Positions 27,091 to 35,201 of a DNA stretch of 64,000 nt are shown one piece after another. The stretch comes from an uncultured Alphaproteobacteria bacterium (GTDB lineage Bacteria; Pseudomonadota; Alphaproteobacteria; Caulobacterales; Caulobacteraceae), in assembly GCA_903909375.1 (NCBI GenBank), contig CAIVVM010000036.1, positions 62,001 to 126,000 of the forward strand. The letters run 5' to 3'. A program made the position numbers and the translations under genes. The notes below the pieces were generated by a model. That model did not search any database. It saw nothing but the letters and a program-made list of their open reading frames with translations, and was not told the origin of the DNA. Position 1 is the stretch's first letter. Each line of letters begins with the position of its first letter.

Positions 27091-27723
27091 ATGCTTACCG
27101 TCCATCACCTGAACGACTCACGCTCGCAGCGCATCCTGTGGCTCCTGGAGGAGCTGGGCGTACCCTACGAGATCAAGCACTATGCCCGCGACGCGGCCAC
27201 CCGTCTGGCGCCGCCGGAGCTGGTGGCGGTTCATCGTCTCGGCAAGTCGCCGGTGGTGACGGAGGATGGGCACACGATCATCGAATCCGGGGCCATCATC
27301 GACTACATCGTGCGCAAGCACGGCGGCGGCAAACTGGTCCCGGCGGCGGGCAGCGCCGACTTTGAAACCTGGAACCAGTGGCTTCACTATGCCGAGGGCT
27401 CGGCGATGCTGCCGCTCATGTTGGCCATGTACACGGGTCGCCTTGGCGAGGCGGCGGCGCCGCTGAAGCCCCGCATCGACAGCGAGACGGCCAATCACCT
27501 GGGCTACGTCGAGGCCTCGCTGGCCGGTCGCGACTGGCTGGTAGGTAACGCCCTATCCGCCGCCGACATCCAGATGAGCTTTGTTGGCGAGATCGTGAAG
27601 TCGACCGGCCGCGGCGGCGAATACCCCAACATCGTGGCCTGGGTTGACCGCTTCCAGGCGCGTCCGGCCTACAAGACCGCGCTGGCCAAGGGTGGCCCCT
27701 ACAACATGGGTCCGAAGACCTAG
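27091..27723 (+). CDS. Glutathione S-transferase family protein
   Basis: A 210-residue cytoplasmic GST. The thioredoxin-like N-terminal domain begins 'MLTVHHLNDSRSQRILWLLEELGVPYE', with the active-site Ser (NDSRSQR) as in bacterial and theta-like GSTs, and includes 'GKSPVVTEDG' (cis-Pro) and 'ESGAIIDYIV' (glutathione-binding ES). The all-helical C-terminal domain follows from residue 85. Substrate unknown. Its TAG is immediately followed by a palindromic intergenic element. Confidence 0.88.
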   Translation: MLTVHHLNDSRSQRILWLLEELGVPYEIKHYARDAATRLAPPELVAVHRLGKSPVVTEDGHTIIESGAIIDYIVRKHGGGKLVPAAGSADFETWNQWLHYAEGSAMLPLMLAMYTGRLGEAAAPLKPRIDSETANHLGYVEASLAGRDWLVGNALSAADIQMSFVGEIVKSTGRGGEYPNIVAWVDRFQARPAYKTALAKGGPYNMGPKT

Positions 27724-27828
27724 AGCGGGTTGAGGAAAAGTGGGAACCGGTTTTCTGCCCGCAACCCGCTCCAAACATATGAGGGCGATTACGTTTCTCG
27801 AGATTGGATTGATTCAATCCAATCTCGA
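27723..27828. repeat. Two-palindrome intergenic element
   Basis: Between the convergent GST and hydrolase genes lie two strong palindromes. The first (27723-27771) has 10-bp perfect arms, GAGCGGGTTG and CAACCCGCTC, with further self-complementary bases inside (GAAAA/TTTTC, AACCGGTT). The second (27798-27828) is a perfect 15-bp-arm palindrome with a single central base: arms TCGAGATTGGATTGA and TCAATCCAATCTCGA. The combination resembles dispersed intergenic repeats I recall from many alphaproteobacterial genomes. It may also end transcription from both sides. Confidence 0.72.
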
Positions 27829-27834
27829 CGTGAT

Positions 27835-28632
27835 CTAGCGGTAGTTGTCCGGGAAATCGTCGTCGAGCATCCCGTCGAGGAAGTCGAAAACGGTCGCCTT
27901 CAACAGGCCGTGCGGGATCGCCGAGAAGTGGTCGCAGCCTGGCAGGGTGACGCCCTTGCCGCGTGGAAACACGGCCGCCAGTTCATCAGGGTCGCCGGCC
28001 AGTTCGTCATGACGGCCAGCAACCACCAGCACTGGCATGGTCAGTGTTCCCAGCGCCTCGCGTGCCAGCGGCGCGCTGTCGGCGGCGGAGCAGGCGGCCA
28101 GCGCCATCCGGTCCTCGCCCTGTTCATCGGCGAACTGGCGGAAGCTCTTCAGCATCTCGGTCTTGATGTTGGCCGGATCCTCGGCCGACATGGCTTCGGC
28201 CATGGCTTCCACCGAACCTGCCGGGCGTGGGTCAAACAGTTTGCCGCCGATCCCGCCCAGCATCAGGTTGGAGATCCGGTCAGGAGCGTCGAGCGCCACC
28301 TGCATGGCCGTGCGCGTGCCCATCGAATAGCCGAAAACATCGCAGCGTCCGACGCCCAGATGATCCAGCAACGCCAGGGCGTCGGCGGCCATGTGCTCGC
28401 GGCCATAGTCGGCGGGATCATGGGATTTCATGCTCTCGCCATGGCCGCGCTGATCCAGTGCAAGAGTTCGGATGCCGCGTCGTTCGAAGGCGGAGTACCA
28501 GCCGGTGCGCTTCCAGCCCTCGTTGCGGTTTGAGGCGAAGCCGTGGAGCAAAAGGATCGTCCGCTGCGCAGGGCCAGGCGGAGGAATGTCGTCAAAGGCG
28601 ATGGAGACGCCGTTCAGGATTGCATTTGCCAT
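27835..28632 (-). CDS. Alpha/beta hydrolase
   Basis: A 265-residue alpha/beta hydrolase. The oxyanion segment is 'LLLHGFASNRNEGW', the nucleophile elbow is GYSMG, the acid is probably the Asp in 'GRHDELAG' and the catalytic His lies in 'GCDHFSAIPHG'. Expected activity is ester or C-C hydrolysis of a small substrate. I chose the ATG at 28632, matching the family's short N-terminus; the longer frame is shadow. The M15 peptidase gene ends just 14 bases upstream on the same strand, so the three minus genes from the Rieske oxygenase onward may form one transcript. Confidence 0.86.
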   Translation of the reverse strand: MANAILNGVSIAFDDIPPPGPAQRTILLLHGFASNRNEGWKRTGWYSAFERRGIRTLALDQRGHGESMKSHDPADYGREHMAADALALLDHLGVGRCDVFGYSMGTRTAMQVALDAPDRISNLMLGGIGGKLFDPRPAGSVEAMAEAMSAEDPANIKTEMLKSFRQFADEQGEDRMALAACSAADSAPLAREALGTLTMPVLVVAGRHDELAGDPDELAAVFPRGKGVTLPGCDHFSAIPHGLLKATVFDFLDGMLDDDFPDNYR

Positions 28633-28646
28633 GCTGGGAGATTGGA

Positions 28647-29516
28647 TCAGGGAGCCTCGCCCGTCCATTCCCAATGCCAGGGTTCGAAGGCGTAATTGAC
28701 GAAGCCAAACCGCGCCGCGTTCGCCACCAGCCACAGGTATGTCGCCGTCCGCGTCATGAACAGGCGGTTCTCGTCGTCGGTGGAGTCCGCCGAATAACCC
28801 GGCGCATGACCCACATAGAGGTCCGCGGCCAGCCCCGTGCGGTGCGCCGAGCAGCGGGCGCGGACGACGCCATCGCAGTTGCCCTCGGCCAGACAGCGGG
28901 CGGCGTCGAGGCTGGGGCTGCGATAACCGGAGAAGATGGTGAGCGCATCGAGATCGGCGGCGATCCCGGGGACCTCAGCACGCGCTGCGGCCGCCATCGC
29001 CCGCCAGGCCCGCAGGGCCCCCGGCTGCATCCAGACGGTCTTGCCGCCTGTGCCCTCACTGCGCGCGGCCTCGGTGATCAGATCCGGCGTCTCCGGGCAG
29101 ATCCCGGCGGTGATGGCCGCGACGAACGGCCGTCGCGCCTGCGCCTGGGCCTTGAACTGCAGGAGTGTAGCTTCGCTGAGCACCCCGTCGCCAGGAAGGT
29201 TCATCGTCGACTGCCAGGCGGCCAGCGCGGCGGCAAAGCCTTCGCCGGTTACGGGACATGTCGTGGCGATTTCGCGCTGGATGAGCGGCGCGTAGATCTC
29301 CCAGCCCACCTCCTCCCGGCCGAACGACCTCCAGAGGAGCGTGGTCAGAGACGCCGCATTGGCCTCTGAAGCTGCGGTCCAGCCTTCAATGCGGCAAGCC
29401 AGCGATGGCGGCGCCAGGTCGGGCGCGGGTTGGGCTGTCGAAGCGCCTGCCGCACTGCCCAGGCCGACGATCAGGGCGACCCCGGCAAGGCTCCCCAGGA
29501 ACCCTAGCTTCGCCAC
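28647..29516 (-). CDS. M15/VanY-type D-alanyl-D-alanine carboxypeptidase-like protein
   Basis: A 289-residue exported protein. An N-terminal hydrophobic segment (about residues 4-25) serves as a signal peptide or anchor. The middle has a peptidoglycan-binding-like repeat ('AALAAWQSTMNLPGDGVLSEATLLQ'). The C-terminal M15 metallopeptidase domain has both zinc motifs: 'CSAHRTGLAADLYVG' (S-x-H-x-x-G-x-A-x-D) and 'EPWHWEW'. It should trim the D-Ala from peptidoglycan stem peptides. The start is a GTG at 29516 that lies inside the end of the Rieske gene (13-base overlap), so they are probably one operon although the functions are unrelated. Confidence 0.82.
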   Translation of the reverse strand: MAKLGFLGSLAGVALIVGLGSAAGASTAQPAPDLAPPSLACRIEGWTAASEANAASLTTLLWRSFGREEVGWEIYAPLIQREIATTCPVTGEGFAAALAAWQSTMNLPGDGVLSEATLLQFKAQAQARRPFVAAITAGICPETPDLITEAARSEGTGGKTVWMQPGALRAWRAMAAAARAEVPGIAADLDALTIFSGYRSPSLDAARCLAEGNCDGVVRARCSAHRTGLAADLYVGHAPGYSADSTDDENRLFMTRTATYLWLVANAARFGFVNYAFEPWHWEWTGEAP

Positions 29517-30595
29517 GTCAGCGTCGCGGCCTCTACGGGATTGACGAAGGCCCGGCCCTCGCGCCGACTGGCGACCCATTCGCGCTTCAGCGCCTGGTAC
29601 CACTTGGCCTGACGATCCGCGTCGTCGATCCACAGAAGGGTCGGATCGTACTTCAGCCCCTCGTTCTGCAGGTTCACCATGTCGCCGTCCTGGCGCAGGA
29701 AGGTCCGGGCCCAGGCTGCGATCACAGGTTTCAGCAGCAGGAACGCCGGGTGGTCCGACCAGGCGATCTGGGTCACCCGGGTCCGGGTGGCGTTGATCGG
29801 CGTCAGACAGGTCAGCGACAGCACCTGGCGTTTGCCGACCGTCACATGCTCCCAGCGCAGGCCCGGCAGCCGGAAGGTGATCTCCGTCAGTGGCTGGCCG
29901 CCCAGCACCGCATAGGCGCGGCTGTTCTTCGAGGGTTCATGACGGACCATGGCGAACCCGTGCTCGCGCGGTTCGAAGCGTTTGCGTTTGTCGTGTTCGC
30001 TGCCCGAGGTGCGCCACCACCACTGGCGATGCACGTAAGGCCCGTGAGCCGGGTCCATCAGGCCCACCACCGCCTGGTCGATATGGGCGTCGAACACCAC
30101 CTGATCGACCAGCTTGGGCGCCCCTCCCACGACGCCCGGAAAACTCGGCGGCGGCGCGTCGGGCTCGCTGGCCGGCGCAGACCCCATCCACACGAAGACA
30201 ATGCCCTGGCTCTCCACCACCGGATAACGCCGCACCGCGATCTTCGAGACATCAAGGCTCTGATCTGCCGTCAGGGAGGGGATCGCCGCACAGGCGCCAT
30301 CCCGGCCAAACCGCCAGCCATGGTAGGGGCACTGCACGGTTTCGACACCGCTGGCGTCCAGATGAAACGACCCCGCCGAGAGCGGCGCGGCGCGGTGCGG
30401 ACAGACATCGCGCAGCGCGAAGACGTCACCCCGGCGCGCGCGCCCCAGCATTACGGGTTCGCCCAGCATCTCGACCCGGGTGAGCCGGCCAGGCTTCAGG
30501 TCGCGGGACAGCGCACCCAGGTACCAGGTGTCCGTCAGGAAGCCCTGACCGAACCGGGAGTCGGTTTTTGAAGTCCGGGGCGCATCGTCGGCCAT
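29504..30595 (-). CDS. Rieske aromatic-ring hydroxylating oxygenase alpha subunit
   Basis: A 363-residue oxygenase component. The Rieske [2Fe-2S] centre is C-P-H (CPHRAAPL) and C-P-Y-H (CPYHGW), spaced 22 residues, near residues 70-95. The non-heme iron site in the C-terminal domain is suggested by 'DAHIDQAVVGLMDPAHGPYVH', giving the expected Asp and two His. It would hydroxylate or demethylate a hydrophobic substrate using electrons from a separate reductase that is not next to it. I chose the ATG at 30595; the frame continues upstream antisense to the glucosidase gene. The 3' end overlaps the peptidase gene by 13 bases. Confidence 0.86.
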   Translation of the reverse strand: MADDAPRTSKTDSRFGQGFLTDTWYLGALSRDLKPGRLTRVEMLGEPVMLGRARRGDVFALRDVCPHRAAPLSAGSFHLDASGVETVQCPYHGWRFGRDGACAAIPSLTADQSLDVSKIAVRRYPVVESQGIVFVWMGSAPASEPDAPPPSFPGVVGGAPKLVDQVVFDAHIDQAVVGLMDPAHGPYVHRQWWWRTSGSEHDKRKRFEPREHGFAMVRHEPSKNSRAYAVLGGQPLTEITFRLPGLRWEHVTVGKRQVLSLTCLTPINATRTRVTQIAWSDHPAFLLLKPVIAAWARTFLRQDGDMVNLQNEGLKYDPTLLWIDDADRQAKWYQALKREWVASRREGRAFVNPVEAATLTWRS

Positions 30596-30612
30596 GCAGC
30601 GATTGTAGCCGC

Positions 30613-32223
30613 CTAGGGCAGTCGCAGGAAGACCGCCGCGTAGGGCGCCAGCCCGATCGAGGCGCCGCGAATGTCGGCGTCGCCGGCCCTGACGGGCAAT
30701 AGACTGGCCGTCTCCAGGGTCGGGTGTTCCACAAACCGGGGTCCATCCGAGAGGTTGAAAAGGCAGACAATGCGTTCGCCGGCATGCTCCCGCACGAAGC
30801 CCAGGACGGGGTCGGCGGTCTGAATGAAGCTGATTTCGCCCAGCCGCATCGCATCCGAGCCGTTCCGGAAGGCGATCATGGCGCGGGAGAACGCCAGGTT
30901 CGACTCCGGATCTGCCGCCTGTTCCTCGACGCTCAGACCCCGATGTTCGGCAGCCAGCGGCAGCCAGGGCGCGCCGGTGGTGAACCCCATATGCGGACCC
31001 GCTGTCCAGGGCATTGGCGTACGGCATCCGTCGCGACCGCCGTCATAGGGCCAGTAGAGGTCTCCCACCGGATCGCGCAAAAGGTCTCGCGGCAGGGCGG
31101 CCTGCGGCAGGCCGAGTTCCTCGCCCTGATAGATCAGGGTGGTGCCCTTCAAGGCGACCAGCAGGGCGAACAACATCCTGGCCAACTCCGGCGAGGCCGC
31201 CTTGCCGCCGAACCGGCTGACGGTGCGCGGGACGTCGTGGTTGGAGAAACTGATCGTCGGCCAATGGTCGGGATGGGCGGCCAGGGTTGCGTAGTGGTCG
31301 GTGACAAAGCTCGACTGCAGCTTGCGCGCCAGCAGCATCACGAAGGTGTAGGCGGAGTGCAGCCCGGTTTCGGGCGGAAGATAGGCGCCGCAGCGTTCCT
31401 CCTCCTCAGAAAACTCCCCGAACACGAAACGACCGGAGAACGCATCCACCCGCCGGCGGATCTCATCGAGGGTCTCGACGTTCTCCGGCAGGTTAGAATC
31501 GTAGAGGTGGCGTTGCAGATTGCCGGCATGCGACCAGTTATAGCCCCGGCGCTCGTCCATCGGCACCGCCGGATTGGGCGTCAGGTCGGCATCGTGCAGG
31601 AAGGTGCCGGCCACATCGAGCCGGAAGCCGTCGACGCCCTTCGCCAGCCAGTAGTCCAGCACCGACAGCGCGGCTTCCCGGGCATCCGGATCGCGCCAGT
31701 TCAGCTTGGGCTGCTGGCGCAGGAACTTGTGGTGATAGTGCTGCCGCCTGGCCGGCTGATAGGCCCAGGCGGGGCCGCCGAACACCGATAGCCAGTTGTT
31801 GGGGGCGGTTCCATCTTCCTGGGGATCCGCCCAGACGTACCAGTTGGCCTTGGGTCCTTCCTTGCCTCCGGTCAGGCTTTCCACAAACCAGGGGTGGACG
31901 TCGGAGGTGTGGCTCAGCACCTCGTCCAGCACTACCTTCAGCCCGATGGCATGGGCGGCGTCGAGCAGCCGTTGAAAATCTTCCAGCGTGCCGTAGTCAG
32001 CCTGAACGCCTTCGTAGTCCGCCGTATCGTAGCCCCAGTCGCGATTGGGCGAGGGATGGATCGGCGAGAGCCACAGGCCATCGACGCCGAGGCTCCTGAT
32101 GTAGTCCAGCTTGGCCATGACGCCCGGCAGGTCGCCGTGGCCATCGCCGTTGCTGTCGAAGAAGCTGCGGACATAGACGTGATAGAGGATCGCGCCCTTC
32201 CACCAGGGTTGAGCCTCGGGCAT
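30613..32223 (-). CDS. GH13 alpha-glucosidase / oligo-1,6-glucosidase-like
   Basis: A 536-residue family 13 glycoside hydrolase acting on alpha-glucosides. The four conserved regions are present: 'DEVLSHTSDVHPW' (I), 'GVDGFRLDVAGTF' with the nucleophile Asp (II), 'FVFGEFSEE' with the acid Glu (III) and 'ISFSNHDVPR' (IV). No signal peptide is visible, so it acts in the cytoplasm on imported malto-oligosaccharides or isomalto-sugars. Two ATGs lie six bases apart; the second (32223) gives the better spacing to GGGAGGAG. The ribosome binding site is the edge of the neighbouring palindromic element. It ends 18 bases from the Rieske start, so the genes are likely co-transcribed. Confidence 0.88.
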   Translation of the reverse strand: MPEAQPWWKGAILYHVYVRSFFDSNGDGHGDLPGVMAKLDYIRSLGVDGLWLSPIHPSPNRDWGYDTADYEGVQADYGTLEDFQRLLDAAHAIGLKVVLDEVLSHTSDVHPWFVESLTGGKEGPKANWYVWADPQEDGTAPNNWLSVFGGPAWAYQPARRQHYHHKFLRQQPKLNWRDPDAREAALSVLDYWLAKGVDGFRLDVAGTFLHDADLTPNPAVPMDERRGYNWSHAGNLQRHLYDSNLPENVETLDEIRRRVDAFSGRFVFGEFSEEEERCGAYLPPETGLHSAYTFVMLLARKLQSSFVTDHYATLAAHPDHWPTISFSNHDVPRTVSRFGGKAASPELARMLFALLVALKGTTLIYQGEELGLPQAALPRDLLRDPVGDLYWPYDGGRDGCRTPMPWTAGPHMGFTTGAPWLPLAAEHRGLSVEEQAADPESNLAFSRAMIAFRNGSDAMRLGEISFIQTADPVLGFVREHAGERIVCLFNLSDGPRFVEHPTLETASLLPVRAGDADIRGASIGLAPYAAVFLRLP

Positions 32224-32229
32224 TTGCAT

Positions 32230-32351
32230 CTCCTCCCCCAGCGGGGGAGGGGGACCGCGGAACGCGGTGGAGGGGGCCAGCCCCATCCGCCGAGCCTGTT
32301 GCGAAGCCCCCTCCACCACGCTGCGCGTGGTCCCCCTCCCCCGATGGAGGA
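32230..32351. repeat. Inverted pair of REP-like GC-rich units
   Basis: Two copies of a roughly 50-base unit face each other. Left copy starts at about 32230; the right copy is read on the other strand and ends at about 32351. Shared core: GGGGGAGGGGGACC, a short palindromic tip (GCGGAACGC in one, ACGCGCAGCGT in the other), then GGTGGAGGGGG. The middle contains the spacer CCAGCCCCATCCGCCGAGCC. This is a BIME-like arrangement. It lies between clpP and the glucosidase gene and supplies the glucosidase's ribosome binding site. Confidence 0.72.
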
Positions 32352-32371
32352 GGAGAGAGCGCCCTGTTCAA

Positions 32372-32992
32372 TCAGACCTCGGATGCGTCCGTAATCACCT
32401 TGGAAACCAGGCCATAGGCCACGGCCTCGTCGGCGCTCATCCAGAAGTTCCGGAGCGTATCCTTGACGACCTTTTCGTAGGTCTGGCCGGTCTCAAGCGC
32501 GATCATGCGGTTGACCCGCTCCTGCATCTTGATGATCTCCTCGGCCTCGATCTCGATATCCGAAGCCTGACCGCGCACGCCGCCGGCGGGTTGGTGCAGA
32601 AGGAACCGGGTATTGGGCAGGCAGAGGCGGTTTTCCTTGCGCGCGCCGAGGAAGATGTGCGCGCCGGCCGAGGCGACCCAGCCGGTGCCGATCACCTTCA
32701 CCGGCGCGCCGCAGAAGCGGATCATGTCGTGGATGGTGTCCCCGCTTTCCACGTGGCCGCCAGGCGAATTGATGATCACACGGATCGGCTTGTCGCTTTC
32801 GCCGGCGAAGGCTGTGATCTGGGCGGTGACCCGCTCGGCCAGGCGCATGTTGATTTCGCCGAAGATCAGGACCGTGCGTGACTTGAACAGGGCGTTCTGG
32901 ACCGGACCTGCGGTCATCGGCATATCGGGCCGACCGCCCTTTTCGTCCTCGTCGCCATCTTCGTCGTCGAGGTAGGAAGTCCATTTCAGCAT
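32372..32992 (-). CDS. ClpP-family serine protease paralogue with Asp-to-Asn active-site change
   Basis: A 206-residue Clp protease proteolytic subunit. ClpP chambers are 14-mers that degrade proteins fed by ClpX or ClpA. The nucleophile Ser108 lies in 'GWVASAGAHIF', the His133 in 'LLHQPAGGVRGQASDI' and 'INSPGGHVESG' is the oxyanion strand. The canonical third residue, in the family's 'D-R-D-x-F-x-S-A', aligns with Asn182 in 'TLRNFWMSA', so the triad may be incomplete. The N-terminus has an acidic stretch (DDEDGDEDEK) in place of the usual propeptide. No clpX lies next to it. An AAGGCGA box supports the start at 32992. It is probably a second, divergent ClpP. Confidence 0.85.
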   Translation of the reverse strand: MLKWTSYLDDEDGDEDEKGGRPDMPMTAGPVQNALFKSRTVLIFGEINMRLAERVTAQITAFAGESDKPIRVIINSPGGHVESGDTIHDMIRFCGAPVKVIGTGWVASAGAHIFLGARKENRLCLPNTRFLLHQPAGGVRGQASDIEIEAEEIIKMQERVNRMIALETGQTYEKVVKDTLRNFWMSADEAVAYGLVSKVITDASEV

Positions 32993-33137
32993 TGGGTCGC
33001 CTTGATCCTGTCGCCGCAGACTCGCTGCAGACATGTTTCGTACCCTTGGAGTTATTGATCCCGACGCCGTCCGGCAAGCGGGCTGCGCAAAAACCATGGC
33101 CGCCCCGGGCGCTACCCGACGATTTAGGCCCTCCGCG

Positions 33138-35042
33138 TTACTTCGGCTTGAACGCCAGCAGCACATTGCCGGGCGCCTGTCCGAACATTCCGTAGCCGGA
33201 ACCCGACAACAGCAACCCGTTCACCGCCACGATGGATGCCGCATCGATGGAGCCGCCCTTCCCTGGCACGCCGTTCAGGGTGGCGTAGTCGCGAAGCGTG
33301 TCAAAAGTCCAGATCTCGCGGCCGGTCTTCAGGTCGAGGGCGAACAACCGACCATCCAGGCTGCCCTGGATGATCGCGCCATCTACGATTGTGGGCGCAC
33401 CGGAGAATCCATAGTTCCGATCACAGCGTGGCGCCTTCTTGTCCCGGCCATTGGCGCAGTCAGGCATGACCGTATACTGCCATTTGATTGCGCCGGTACG
33501 GGCGTCGACGGCGTACATGCCGCGCTGAAGGCCAGGATCAATCGGCTCGCCGCCCGGCAAAGGCCGACCGATCTGGGCGACCGGTACAAACACGGTGTCG
33601 TCCTTGTAAGCGATCCCCCAGTGGATCCCGCCGTTGGGCGCGCCGGTACCGATATCGCGGCGCCAGATCACCTTGCCGGTGTCCGGGTGCATGGCCCAGA
33701 CCGTGCCGGATTTCTGGCCGGCAAAGACCATCTCGCGACCGTCCTTCAACCTGCCCCGGATCAGCGAGGCGCCGAAGTCCACGTCGCGATAGACTGTGTC
33801 GCTGACACAGTTGAACTGGTTTGGGCGCGGCTTTGGACCGCAGCCGGCATTGAAGATGTCATTGGCGGTGGCCTGGTGGCTCCACACCTCCTTGCCGTCC
33901 GACAGGCGGATGGCGATCAGGGCATTGGTATTGTGGTGCGCAGGGGGCGAATTGGCCTCACCGGTTCCGAAGAACACCAGCCCGCGCGCCTCATCCACCA
34001 CGGGGGAGTTCCAGATCGGCGCGCCGGACGGACCGTACAGCATCTTGCCGTCACCGCGATCACGGATCGGCTGGGCGTCGGGCATGGTGTCATAGCGCCA
34101 TTGCTGGTCGCCGGTCTTCGGATCCAGCGCGAGGACAAAGCCGTGGTTGGTGCAGCAGGTCACGGCGTTATCGGCCGCCTGCATGATCTCGAACTGGCTG
34201 ACCGGCACGATGATCCGGTCTTTCAGGACGCGCGGCGTGCCGGTGGTCAGGGAGTAGGAATAGGCTGCGACATTCTTCGTCCAGATCGCCTTGCCGGTGG
34301 CCGCGTCCACCACATGAACTGTGGAATCCAGGCCCGAGAAGGCGAGAACCGACCGCCCGTCGGCAATCACGCCAAAGCCCGGGCTGGAGCGAAGCGGCGC
34401 GCCGCCGGGCGAATTGTAGATCCATTTGATGCAGGGCTTCGCACGGTCGCTAACGTCCAAGGCGTACATGGCCGACGCTTCGGCCACCGGCAGGAAGAGG
34501 GTGTTCCCCACGACTGCGGGCTGGGCGCGGATCATGGTGGCGTCAGGAAAGGCGATCGCCCAGGCCAGATCCAGCTTTGACAACTGCGCGGTGGTAAGGC
34601 CCGCCTGCCGGGAGGTCAGTGTGCGCGTGTTGCGCGCGTCGAAACCGAAGGTGGAGATGCTGGGCGTCGGCTTCAGGTCAACGGGTAGGCGCGAAGCCCC
34701 GCACATCATGGGCTTGCTCCATGCGTCCAGAGTCGCGGTGGAACGACCCGTGAGATAGTTGATCAGGTTTCCACGATCCGCCTCGGACAGGGCGGCGGCC
34801 TGCGCCTGCATCTTGCCCTTGGTCAGGGCGAAGCTGAGCACCTGATAGCTCATGGACCCGAGCGTCGACTTGGCCGGCGAACGCGTCTGTTCGGGATTGT
34901 CGTGGCAAGCCGCGCAGTTGGCGCGATAGACCGCCTGGCCGGGATGCGGCAACTGCCGTGCCGTATCGTCCTGCGCCGCCGCGGAGCCGACCCAGGTCAG
35001 AGCCACGGCGAACGCCGCCGCCAGGCTTCCCAAAACTCTCAT
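33138..35042 (-). CDS. Quinohemoprotein: PQQ beta-propeller dehydrogenase with N-terminal cytochrome c domain
   Basis: A 634-residue periplasmic enzyme. A signal peptide (about residues 1-23, ending GSAAAQ) is followed by a cytochrome c domain with heme motif CAACH near residue 44. The rest is an eight-bladed PQQ propeller with repeats such as 'VYALDVSDR', 'VVDAATGKAIWTKNV', 'LDPKTGDQQWRYDT' and 'ALDLKTGREIWTFDT'. An adjacent Cys-Cys pair (AVTCCTNHG) matches the vicinal disulfide over the cofactor. Heme first, then PQQ, resembles polyvinyl-alcohol dehydrogenase. It would oxidise an alcohol and pass electrons to the chain. The substrate is unknown. A GGGGAAG box supports the start. Confidence 0.83.
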   Translation of the reverse strand: MRVLGSLAAAFAVALTWVGSAAAQDDTARQLPHPGQAVYRANCAACHDNPEQTRSPAKSTLGSMSYQVLSFALTKGKMQAQAAALSEADRGNLINYLTGRSTATLDAWSKPMMCGASRLPVDLKPTPSISTFGFDARNTRTLTSRQAGLTTAQLSKLDLAWAIAFPDATMIRAQPAVVGNTLFLPVAEASAMYALDVSDRAKPCIKWIYNSPGGAPLRSSPGFGVIADGRSVLAFSGLDSTVHVVDAATGKAIWTKNVAAYSYSLTTGTPRVLKDRIIVPVSQFEIMQAADNAVTCCTNHGFVLALDPKTGDQQWRYDTMPDAQPIRDRGDGKMLYGPSGAPIWNSPVVDEARGLVFFGTGEANSPPAHHNTNALIAIRLSDGKEVWSHQATANDIFNAGCGPKPRPNQFNCVSDTVYRDVDFGASLIRGRLKDGREMVFAGQKSGTVWAMHPDTGKVIWRRDIGTGAPNGGIHWGIAYKDDTVFVPVAQIGRPLPGGEPIDPGLQRGMYAVDARTGAIKWQYTVMPDCANGRDKKAPRCDRNYGFSGAPTIVDGAIIQGSLDGRLFALDLKTGREIWTFDTLRDYATLNGVPGKGGSIDAASIVAVNGLLLSGSGYGMFGQAPGNVLLAFKPK

Positions 35043-35201
35043 TTGCTTCCCCCGATTCAGACCGAAGACTTCACCGGTCCCCATTCGTTTTCGAAGATAC
35101 GGCATCCTGCGCCCGCGTCCACCTTGGGACGCTTGACCGCAGGCCGGGCGCCATCGCAAATGGCCCTCAACGTCAAACAAGTGTTCGGGAGAGATGCTGT
35201 G

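Noticed and set aside
33033..34580. 515-codon plus-strand frame
   Set aside because: Antisense to the PQQ enzyme gene and without any recognisable motif.
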